The position numbers and the translations under genes are program-made. The notes below the pieces were generated by a model, which had not been told where the DNA came from, made no database searches, and saw nothing but the letters and a program-made list of their open reading frames with translations. DNA of 64,000 nucleotides from Rostrohypoxylon terebratum. Taxonomy: Eukaryota > Ascomycota > Sordariomycetes > Xylariales > Hypoxylaceae. How positions within the stretch are numbered: the first letter of the stretch is position 1; each line of letters begins with the position of its first letter. The stretch spans positions 744,001-808,000 of the forward strand of contig MU385856.1 in assembly GCA_022497145.1 (NCBI GenBank). Direction: 5' to 3'. Shown in pieces: positions 49,240 through 58,384 of this stretch.

Positions 49240-50386
49240 ATGGCTATCTGGGTCAAGGTACCTAGGACCTAGGTAGGGACGGTTCCAAAGAAACCATCCT
49301 CAATTCCTTACTCGAGGAGGCCCGTAAACAAGTATGGAAGGCTACGAGACCGTACCTATAATGTATATATGACCCTACTGCCCAATCCGCGTGAATCGCC
49401 TATACCCTACCGCGAGACCCTAGCTAAGTTCTAAGTAGGTATTCAACTCGAGCTTTGTCTCCCAGATCCATGCCCTTTTTGAGGCGTTACGCGATTTGGA
49501 GGGTCTGAGCAAGGCAGAAGAAGAAGGCGAGATAGACAACATTGGTAAATACATTCACAAAAACAGCCTAATTTCCACCTTCCGTGTTAATAATCAGTCT
49601 TTCGACATAGTATATCTAAACCGATTGCCGGCACCGCAACTTCCACTCGCGTCGCCTCTTCCTGCGTGACTTAGCTAGGTACCTAACCGCAATCATGGTG
49701 TGTGTCTGAGCTCAGACTTTTCCCGCTTACGCACAATCCGCCATTGTACGCGACCGTGAGAAGGTCAGGCGGCGCGGGAATCGCAGGATCATATTCTTGT
49801 CCCGCTGGTCAAGGCGCGCCTGTAGTTCTAGAAGCCGACTGCTTTCTACCACGAGAAGAACCAAAGTATTGACCTGCCGGATTTTGTCTTCCTGGAAGAC
49901 GCCGATCCCGCCTCTCTTGGCTTGCGAATTCGGATTGAACCCCTCTTGTCAGTCTTCGCTGAGGCGCTAAAGGGTATAACTGCCTTAGGGAAGGCAGAAT
50001 TGTTCATGTATCTGGCGTGGTAGCCTTCGGGGGAGAGGAGACGCGCATGCGAGGGCAACGAGGAGGCATCGTATCATCGAGAACACGCCATCTCCATATG
50101 GGGCTTGAGCTACGCTCCGGGAAAAGACGGCGGATGCGGGCTGCTGATATGGCAAATTGGCTCGTAAAAACCTCGCGAGGACGTCGTTCGGTCGTTCGAG
50201 GCTTTGGGCGGCGAGGGTACCGAGGTTGGAGTTACGGAAATGCCCTTTGGCTTCACGGATCGGAGGGAGATGTATCTGGTAGCTTTTTATGAGCAGGCAA
50301 TACAACTAAGTGATGAACAGGTTTTTTTTTCATACGCTAGTGTGAATCCCAATTCCTTGTCCAGCCCACCGATCCGCTCGACATAG
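49240..50386 (+). pseudogene. Broken gene of unknown family with in-frame stops
   Basis: A plausible start (ATG 49240, six codons, donor GTACCT) joins across 49258-49465 to an exon 49466-49544 (IHALFEALRDLEGLSKAEEE), and a later segment reads TFPAYAQSAIVRDREKV near 49715-49765. After an apparent frameshift one frame runs from about 49780 to the stop at 50384-50386 with coherent protein-like composition (FYHEKNQSIDLPDFVFLEDADP, VVRSFEALGGEGTEV, MYLVAFYEQAIQLSDEQ) but is cut by TAG/TAA codons, including 50021-50023 (after Trp) and 50165-50167, plus two TAGs near 49832. I do not recognise the family. Alternative: a highly diverged live gene with introns I misplaced; less likely because stops fall inside otherwise smooth coding. 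Confidence 0.45.
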
Positions 50387-52259
50387 TGATGTAGTACGCT
50401 TCTGGCTGTTAGTTTGAGTTTGTCAATAAATCATTTCTATCAGCGGGATTCGAGGTAAGCTAAATTACTAGGTAGGGAGATTCCGGCGGTAGCAGCCATG
50501 TCAGTGCTTGTAGAACTGTTTTCAAGTCAGCCTACAACTTGCTATGTGACAGTATTGAATGTGGTTGGCCTGACGAGCAAGATGCTAAAATTAGGAGCTA
50601 GTAAGTTGCAGTACCTAGGTTAGTCTCTCTTCTGTACTAGTAACCGTCTACTGCACGGTTTTCCGACCGATCACTCGGTTACATTGGTCAGCTTTGCCCT
50701 CGGCATGGTGGGATTAATGGGCGGTGGTCCCGACATGTTTGTGGGTGCCGTACGGAACAAACACGGACATCTCGGATCCACTGATCTACTGATCTACCGA
50801 TCTACTTCAAGTTCGAGCAGTCATGATTAATGACCAGGTAGGTCATACCGAGGTCTCAAAACTCTTTAAATAATTCGGAGAAGGCTCATCCTGTCCTCTT
50901 CCTGAGGGGGAGATTGTCATTTTTACCTTATGTTGATGCTCAGTATGAATTCAATTTGATAAAACCAAACAATTATGATTTTAATTTCTATAGTATTAGC
51001 CGTGGTCTGGAGGATTGGCGGACTGCAAGCAAGAGCATAAATAGTGACTACACCGTCATGGATGGATACGATTCCTTCAAACTATCTAGTAGGTCGTTCT
51101 CGGGTGTACTTGGTATTCCCCGATTCCTGTGTACGAGGAGCAGTTGGAACAGACGTTGACTAACCAGTCTGCCTCACATAGCTGATGGGCAAGGCAAAAG
51201 TCTCACAACTAGAAATTCTGAAGCATTATACATGTGTCCGGGTCACTGCAATTATTAATGACAAGACTTGAGCCTGATTATCGAGAAAGCTTGATACTTT
51301 TGGAAGTATTAAGATATAATCCTTAGGATAGATATTACACGGCCTGGTGACTCTTCCTTGCGAGTCCAAAGATAGGTACTACTGAAGTTAAGATGTCAAA
51401 GTTACTATAATATGATATCTTCCATACACTCTCACTCTGTATCTATTGAATGATATCTAGGTATATTATAAATAGCGTAGGGATATTGACAAATGTTGCC
51501 GAGCGATATCGTAGGACGTCTTTGCCTTTCCTAGCAGTGCTGTCCACCGGCCATCACATTATTGGCAACTTCCATCAATGAATCATGTACAAATTACGAC
51601 TTGTTTGGCTGGCGGTGATGCTTATATAACGTCCATTCATATCTACGACGACTTTTGTGTACTTCCATGAAAGTACTAACTAGGTATAGAAGTATAAAGA
51701 AAGGTGTGTGCGAAATCACAAGCGATAGCTATTTCCCATCAGGATGGTTTGCTACCAGGGCCACCGAAGAACAGTGGTGATCAATACATGGTACACATGA
51801 GGTAGGCAGGTACGTATTTGCCAAAAAAATAAAAAAATAAATAAAAAAGAAATAATAAAATAAAAAAAAGAAATAAAAATTAAGCTGCTTCTCAAATAGA
51901 TGTACAATGAGATGTAACTTTGTAACGACCACATGGAGTCATTTCGCACTGCTCTGTCGTTTAATAATTGAACAGGCAGCTACCCAGTACCTTCCTGTTT
52001 GTTGTCGACTAGCTGAGGATGGGATTGAAGTTAAGAACATTAAATGTACTTATTGCAAGTGAACACGGCCCTACCAGGTGTAGACACACCGTGCCACGAG
52101 CGCCGACAACCTTTGGGATATCATTAACTGGCAACTGCCACCAATCACTTGCCTGTTTTAAAATATACACAGGTTGTTTTTTTGTATACGTACCTATGGC
52201 TACTTCCTTTTATATTTAATATTATTTAATATTGAGCATTTAATATTCTGCCCGGTCGT
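50387..52259. other. Intergenic DNA with an A-rich tract
   Basis: No gene recognised. 51823-51880 is an AAAAAAT/AAATAAA-type low-complexity tract on the plus strand (T-rich on the minus strand). The rest is ordinary sequence with scattered TAGGTA words. Confidence 0.55.
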
Positions 52260-53951
52260 AGCTCTCGCGACTTTTGTCACCGCCCTCGTTACTGATTCTG
52301 CACCCTCATCCCGTCCAACCTCAAATATATAAACCCAGACCATTCCACGATTCATTTCTTCTTCCTTTCATCTTTTTTTCCCAAGTCCTAACCAAACATC
52401 AAACGTCCACTTCTCAGACACCACCTACCCACCCACCTACCCATCCACATACTCATACTTCTAGGACTACACATTCTCTCACAAACTTACTCCTCTACAT
52501 ATTCCAAGTCGTCTTGACTTTTCTTCCATCTCTTCTTCTTACCATTCTCCATCACCCAAAGACGAACACGTCCATCATCCGTTTTCATCACCGACACTGT
52601 TCATCATACACGATAGGTAAGTTGCTATTTCATCTTCTCTCTCTTCCTCTTGACTTGAACCAATTCTCTTTTCATCTTTTCACCTTTTCATGGCGATCGC
52701 TTGCTTCTGATTTTTCCATCACTTCTGTCGTTGTGGTCGTAGTCTTTGGCCTCGACCTCGACCTTGACTTCGTCACTATGCCCGCTAGTGGAAGACACAT
52801 CACATGGTGCACACTCTACCTCGACAGTTTTTTGATCACTTTTTCTATTCTTCTGCATCATAAAATCCTACCCATCATTCCTTCATTCAACTTCTTCACC
52901 TTCATTCCATCATCACTACTTTGTCCATCATCAATCCATTCAACTACTTCTTCACACCTTTTCACCCAAGCCTACTTCATCCATCCTTACTTCGTCAACA
53001 TCAACATTGTTTCGTTCATCACTCTACCATTGACGCGACAATACATCTGCGCACACAGTTCCATCCAAGGTGAACAACCCATCCAGAAATATATTTCACA
53101 CGTACCATACCTTCCTTATTCATCTATCCTTCGTCTATTACCTTTGCCTGTTATTCAACTTTATCAACATCAATAATATTTCTTTCCATCATCACCCATC
53201 GCCGATCATCTATTTCCTTGTTATCCATCATCTCTCATCTATCATCCATCACCATCATCATCACCACCATCACCACCACCCACCATCCACTACTCATCAT
53301 CCATCATATCTTCTTGTCATTTATCCATCTCGTCCATCATCCATCATCCACTCTTGACTCTACTATCCATTGTCCATCATATCCCTTTATCTTTCGTCCA
53401 TTCCATCCATCAAACAACATCAGATCAAGACGAACTTATTACTAACTATGTTCAGCCAGCTTTAGTTCTTCGTGCCATCATACAACTGGACTTAGCAATC
53501 ATGATCCTTACATACGTCATACTATATCATAGTATCATCGTAAGTCAAAACATCCTCTGATACGACAGATATTCACCACTAACACCGGGAAGGTGAAGGA
53601 TTCTTGACGACCGTCACGCTACTGTACAGTCCTCTTCAACGGAAAGAACTTTTCACTAGGCTACCTCTCTCTGATACATAAAATACCGTTTTGTGTTCTT
53701 ATTTGTCTGACTACGAGAACTTTGAAGGTAAGTCTGATTAATACATGAACATCATCACTGCGTATTAATTCTAACGCAACTTCGGCATAGTCAGATCGAG
53801 AGTATCAAGGCATATAACCCTTGGTACATAGAACAATCTGCCACACTAGCAGCACACCGTCAGTCTCATTGTTGACTTGACGCCTCCTCATTACCTTCTT
53901 GACTCCGCTCTATCACGACCTTCACACATACTACTTATTACCGTCTTCACA
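52260..53951 (+). promoter_or_regulatory. Very long pyrimidine-rich promoter/leader of the small-protein gene
   Basis: About 1.3 kb (52270-53560) is strongly C+T-rich with CATC, CCATCA and CACCAT repeats, e.g. around 53245-53350. Long open frames here are by-products of the composition. Two candidate leader introns: a GTAAGT donor at 52618, and a better one at 53728-53790 (GTAAGT...CTAAC...TAG, 63 nt) ending 161 nt before the ATG. This resembles leaders of strongly or stress-regulated ascomycete genes. Confidence 0.5.
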
Positions 53952-54173
53952 ATGGGTTCGTCATCCCCCACAACAGCTATCACGGCTACCTCATCCGGTA
54001 AGCCTCGTCAACAGGCGTCGCAGCTTGAACTCAAGCCAGCCAGCATCCTAGTCAAGAAACCCAAGGTGTATACACAGCATATCCAATGGGTTGATCCTCT
54101 ACCTAGTCGGCGATCAGGAGCGACGTCTGCCGGAGCTCAATCAACCAACCAGGCCGCTCACAAGAAGGCTTGA
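53952..54173 (+). CDS. Hypothetical small protein (73 residues)
   Basis: Starts in a near-consensus context (CACA-ATG-GG) after the long pyrimidine-rich leader. Ser/Thr/Ala-rich N-terminus (residues 1-17), a central segment LELKPASILVKKPKVYTQHIQWVDPLP (residues about 25-51) that looks conserved in style, and a Ser/Gln/Lys tail. No signal peptide or membrane helix. I do not recognise it. The size and good start context support a real small protein; alternatively it is the remaining first exon of a longer gene whose rest was lost at the downstream breakpoint. Confidence 0.5.
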   Translation: MGSSSPTTAITATSSGKPRQQASQLELKPASILVKKPKVYTQHIQWVDPLPSRRSGATSAGAQSTNQAAHKKA

Positions 54174-54356
54174 TCGCCATACTTAGCCATAGATAGCCCT
54201 TCACTAATAGTACCACCCACCTCCTAATAAAGTACAATGAAGGGCTGTTAAGTGTAAAATAACCTCCCATAAATAGGGAGGAAGAAGAGGAGGAGGAAGA
54301 GCTTCGGTGTTCGGGTGGACAGGACACAAGCATAACAATCCAGTAAGTAATACTGG

Positions 54357-54752
54357 ATGCAGCTCCCTGCCCAAAAGTCCTGCGGCAAGAAGTCCCACTT
54401 CGCCGCTTGCAATCCCGAGCACCTCCATGCAGCACTCGACAACGAGGCTGTGATAAAGAAGCTGGCGAGTGACCGCGGTTGGAGGCAGTGCCCCAACTGC
54501 GGCACTCTCATCGAGAAGAACGAAGGCTGCGGGCACATAATGTAAGTTACCCCCTTTTATTCGTTAACCTAGTGATCCCCGTAACAAAGAGACGAACTAA
54601 CCAATGCTTTCCAACACTATAGGTGCTACTGCGGACAGAAATTCTGTTACCGCTGCAGCCTGGCTCTCGGTATGGGTCGGGACGAATGGGCCCACGAAAT
54701 GCGAGAGAAACCTAATGTCGGTGGCGTTATAATAATGTTAGGGTTAAAATAA
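54357..54752 (+). pseudogene. Truncated RBR (RING-IBR-RING) ubiquitin-ligase fragment
   Basis: Two exons (54357-54541, 54623-54752) encode 104 residues; the GT..AG intron is intact and restores HIMCYCGQ across the join. Residues about 46-75 carry the paired cysteines CPNCG...GCGHIMCYCGQKFCYRC of the last zinc-binding unit of IBR/RING2-type domains, preceded by a His/Cys segment. The N-terminal RING and linker expected of RBR ligases are missing, and the frame runs into hairpin-rich non-coding DNA, ending at TAA just after a TTAGGGTTA word. Intact intron suggests a genomic, not retroposed, fragment. It may still be expressed but is unlikely to be a full ligase. Confidence 0.6.
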
Positions 54753-55737
54753 AACCCTATTAACGATAAATCCTGAGTTATAACCAGGAACCAACCAACC
54801 TTCGGAAAAGTCTGCACCGCTGCTTGGCCCCTTGCCTGACCCCTTGCCTGACTCAACTACGACATTGATCCCGATAAGGGAAAGAATCAAGTATAAACCT
54901 TACTATACTCTCCAAACACTGGGAGAGATCGGGCGCGTCTCTTGCGCCAGATAACCCGGGTTGTGGGGAGTACCTAACGTTCGGAACTTTTACAACCCCC
55001 CTTAAAACTGCTCATAATAATAAGGGCTGTTGGGGAGACTCGTTCCCAAGGAGGCTGCGGCAGGCGCTGGTTCGTCTGCTCGTGGGTGCCCAAACGGGAC
55101 ATCCTCCGAGGTTTGTCGTCACTTGGGCTTGCAAAGCACGACTCAAGACTTGCGCGTTGAACGTCCGCAGTGGATGTTGGATCTGTCAACCGACCACAAC
55201 GCTGGCGTTGTGGAGGAGAAGACTAAGATGGTCGTGATTCCAAGAGCCCCATATTTAATAGGGGTAAGGCCATAAAGTCGCTTTGGAGTGACGAGAACCA
55301 GAAGAGGGCTAGGAGAGGTCCTTCACAGCGCTGGCCGCTTGTGACATAACCTATGAGTCACGGGTCCCTAGTCCGGTTCAATCGTCTGAGATGAAGCCGC
55401 ATGGGAGGGAGAGAGGGGCGGCGAACCGGATGCATTGGCGGCGTAAATTCGTCGGGCGAGTAACGCCGGCGAGCTGCCAACTTGGATTTGCAAGGAACCA
55501 GGCGAGGATTAAGGGGCAAGGTTCCCGAGGAGCCCTTCCCTAATCAAGTCCTAAAACGTTGTCATAAAGACAACGGACTGTGGGGGTTGGGCAGACCTGA
55601 TGATCCAAAAGCATGCGGTTCTGGGTGCGGGCATCCAGCGGTTCACGGCTGGCCGTGGATCGAACTCCGGTTCTAAACCGCATGCTTGCGGTGAGGATTC
55701 TTCCAACCCTACAACCTACAACAGCTCCACTTTAATT

Positions 55738-55783
55738 CAGCCCCTTTCCCGTTTTGCGAATTCAGGAGACGGGAAAGGGGCTG
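55738..55783. repeat. 15-bp perfect inverted repeat
   Basis: CAGCCCCTTTCCCGT (55738-55752) and its exact complement at 55769-55783 flank a 16-nt loop. Confidence 0.8.
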
Positions 55784-55796
55784 GGAGCCCACCTGG

Positions 55797-56072
55797 TCGA
55801 GAGTTTCTGGGGTAATGCCCGATGAAGCCTTTTGGGGAACCTATCAGCGTGATAGAGTACCAAAAATGGTTGATGCGGTGAGGGTGTCTCTCAAGGTCCC
55901 CCTCCATTTTAACTCCACGCCGCCTGCCTTAAACTTGTCCCCCAAAGAGGGACAAGAACGCAACAAGGAAATTAGACTGGACATTCGCCTCCACTTGATC
56001 GGGAGTTTTCTGGGAAATGTCCCAGTAAAGCGTTTTGGGGAACCTATCAGCGCGACCGAGTACCAGCAGTGG
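55797..56072 (+). repeat. Two diverged direct repeats of about 73 bp
   Basis: 55797-55868 and 55999-56072 share TCG(A/G)GAGTTT, (C)TGGG..AATG, and an identical core TTTTGGGGAACCTATCAGCG, ending in GAGTACCA..A..GG. Roughly 130 bp separate them. The core exceeds chance and points to an old internal duplication. Confidence 0.75.
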
Positions 56073-56725
56073 CCATATCCCATCGACGATAACCTGAGGA
56101 CCATTCCGTCTCTTCTACGACGAAGGGAAAACGGATAACGGTTTCGGGAAGATCTATCGCAAGGCCGAAGCCCCTCAGGAGCTGGCCTCCTCTTGCGCTT
56201 TCGCCCTATACCTAACCCCAGGGATCTAAATTATCCCCATCGCTTGATTACCGTACAAAGCCTGCTCCAGCAGGATGGTCTTGGCCGAGGGCATTTAAGA
56301 TGGGCGGTTTAACAGCCCCATCGTCCTCTTAGCGCCATGTCACCAGTCGACAGACTATTATCTTAATTATTATTAGTCCTCGGTCCAGGACACCTATGGC
56401 TGCTAAAACGGAGTACGAAGTAAGAATACCAGGCCGATGACGAGACTGGAGATCTCTAGGTCTAGTTCCCTTACTCTAAATTTCGCACGCGGTATTCATA
56501 CCTCCCCAGCAATACTTCTCCTCCTAAGATTCTGGACCATTAAGGTCTGGAACTGGAGTAAGAATTGGCTTGGTGTGCCAGGTTGAATCGCAAGTTAACA
56601 CCTTAAGGTGTGCGGTTGCTACTAACCCTAATAACGCCGCGATAATCTCTGCAGAGCGCACCACTACCGCAGGTGCCTTCCTGGGACGCTAATCGTCCAA
56701 TATTTAAACCCCCCTAACGGGACAC

Positions 56726-56887
56726 TTCCACCACATTCCCGAACTTCTGGAGAATATCCTCAAGTACTGCGACGACAGTGATATTCTCGTCAATGTACAG
56801 AGAGTTTCAAAGCACTATTGCGCGATTATATATGGATCCCCTACGATTCAGCTCAAGCTGGGCTTCCAATCTGATCCTTTGGAGTAG
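56726..56887 (+). pseudogene. F-box-like domain remnant
   Basis: Frame without a start codon reading HHIPELLENILKYCDDSDIL then VNVQRVSKHYCAII and SPTIQLKLGF, the pattern of a fungal F-box (PELLENIL...LLVNVQRVCRHW...SPxLQ). It ends at a TAG (56885-56887) only 53 codons in; the same frame continues briefly (ERIANRFL), as expected after an F-box in this family. No upstream exon was found, so it is judged a broken fragment. Confidence 0.5.
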
Positions 56888-57411
56888 GAAAGGATCGCGA
56901 ATCGGTTTCTCGGGGGACATGTTCTATGGGCGCTGGTCGCTCCATACAACTCGAGGGAACCCTGTGGGCTTGCTCTTGACGCTGTGCGTCTTTCTTGTGC
57001 GATTGGAAATCCGATCGGCCTCCCAAGACTCCCGCTCCCCACCGCCCTGCCCCGGGGTGGGGGGAACTAATGAGCGTCGTTAACCGATGTGCTCATCATG
57101 GGGCGACACATAAAAGATGGGCACTTATAATTCCCATAGCCGTTAAATGGCACAAGCAGCGGGCCCCATAACGAGGGCGCCGCTAATAGAAAGACAGAGG
57201 TGCTATTACGCCGGCGGATCCTCGTAACGAGGATAGATTACCGCGACGGCTAACGCCAACGCCAATTCCCTTAATAACGTGCCGGCGGGTTATCGGGAGT
57301 ACTCCCGGTGAGGTATGCACCGCCGCCTCCGCGCCGCCTAAATACCCAGGTCATTAACGACCTGAGGGCGAGTACGAATATAGAGCGCCTTGGACCTTCG
57401 AGACACAGCTA

Positions 57412-57527
57412 CCCTAGGGATGGGGTGAGATGGACCTCCCCCCTAGGGACGGGGAGAGACGAGCCCCTGCCCTAGGGCTGGGGTGGTATGAGCCTCTCCC
57501 CTAGGGATGGGGGTGAGATGAGCCTCC
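57412..57527. repeat. Four-copy tandem array of 28-30 bp around CCCTAGGG
   Basis: Units 57412-57439, 57440-57469, 57470-57497 and 57498-57527 each open with CCCTAGGG(A/C)(T/C)GGGG and close with (GAG)C(C)CC(T). The CCCTAGGG palindrome is unchanged in all four; the remainder differs at several sites. Confidence 0.85.
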
Positions 57528-57645
57528 CCCTTTCATAATAACACGCCAGATATCCTAATACCGATCTGCCGGGTAGCAAATCCGCCGAGACAGCTCGGTT
57601 CGGGGTCCCGGGTTACTTCGCAATATCACCATCCCCATCAATTAA

Positions 57646-57680
57646 TTCCATGCGGCCTTCCTAAGTACGGCCGCATGGAA
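57646..57680. repeat. 12-bp perfect inverted repeat
   Basis: TTCCATGCGGCC (57646-57657) pairs with GGCCGCATGGAA (57669-57680); 11-nt loop. Confidence 0.8.
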
Positions 57681-57787
57681 ATCAACTACTGAGAGCCGAG
57701 CTAACGGCCACTCTAAAGCGCCATATCATCGAGTTTAAATCCACCAGACTAATGGTGTACTCGTTGGCAACCGCTTGGTGGCCAGTC

Positions 57788-57849
57788 TGGTGACCAGTAT
57801 ACCAACCATGCTGTGCTGGTCACTAAGCTGGTTGGTATACTGGTCACCA
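57788..57849. repeat. 21-bp perfect inverted repeat near block edge
   Basis: Left arm 57788-57808 begins TGGTGACCAGTATACC; the right arm 57829-57849 is its exact complement; the loop is 20 nt. Related TGGTGGCCAG and CTGGTCACTA words occur just outside and inside. May be the terminus of an element or a stable RNA hairpin. Confidence 0.85.
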
Positions 57850-58384
57850 TCCTGATTGCCAAACTTGTTCCTGATCCGGAAACATTTCTGATTGTCTTCC
57901 TGGTTATCTTGACGATTCACTCGCTGGTTATTGATACTCTAGAAAAGGATTGTTGTCGTCAGAATTTGATAGCTTTCACATTTTAGAACATGGAGTCAAA
58001 TGAAGGAGTTTAGGGAATAGGATAGTGATTGAAACGATGGATGATACCTATTCTTTACATTGCACTGTCCTCGCTGTGATCTCACACTATAAGTACCATG
58101 GAATCATATATAGGAATTACCATGAGCGCGAACACACACTCTAGATGCCATGGTTGTGCTTCCCTTTATCTTACTAATCAATTCTTCAGTTAATACGAAG
58201 TAGGATGAAGGAGATCATTGATACGGTGCACAAGCAGATAGATCAGCACATGAATGAAAGGGGATCGTAATAACATACCTCGCTAATACACGCTTATCCG
58301 ATACCAAAGATACCTATGTTCCTCATCTACGACCCAGTAAACCCAACTCATCCTTAGGGTGCTGATACCAAGCGAGCAGTGCGA

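Larger units (their letters stand above)
54753..57930. repeat. Hairpin-rich, ORF-poor accessory block
   Basis: About 3 kb with no intact gene, dense in perfect inverted repeats. Examples: 55609-55620/55676-55687 (12 bp), 55738-55752/55769-55783 (15 bp), CGGGAGTACTCCCG (57295-57308), ACACCTTAAGGTGT (about 56597-56610), ATCCTCG-TAA-CGAGGAT near 57227-57243, 57646-57657/57669-57680 (12 bp) and 57788-57808/57829-57849 (21 bp). It also holds diverged direct repeats, a four-unit tandem array and an F-box remnant, listed separately. Composition differs from both the genes and the TACCTA-rich intergenic DNA nearby. Possibly the remains of one or more mobile elements with captured gene pieces; identity unknown. 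Confidence 0.6.

Noticed and set aside
52274..53176. Plus-strand frame of about 300 codons in the pyrimidine-rich region
   Set aside because: Composition is almost only Ser, Pro, Leu, Ile, Phe, His and Thr, as any C/T-rich DNA gives when translated; no domain, and adjacent frames are open too. Treated as leader/promoter DNA.
55597..55690. Possible tRNA or hammerhead ribozyme (CTGATGA word, GTTCGATCC-like word on the minus strand)
   Set aside because: No matching acceptor stem, A box or hammerhead GAAA core at the right spacing; better explained by the 12-bp inverted repeat there.
55815..56138. 107-codon plus-strand frame across the direct repeats
   Set aside because: Spans two diverged repeat copies and non-coding dyads; no domain recognised. 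Could be an old element frame, but not supportable as a gene.
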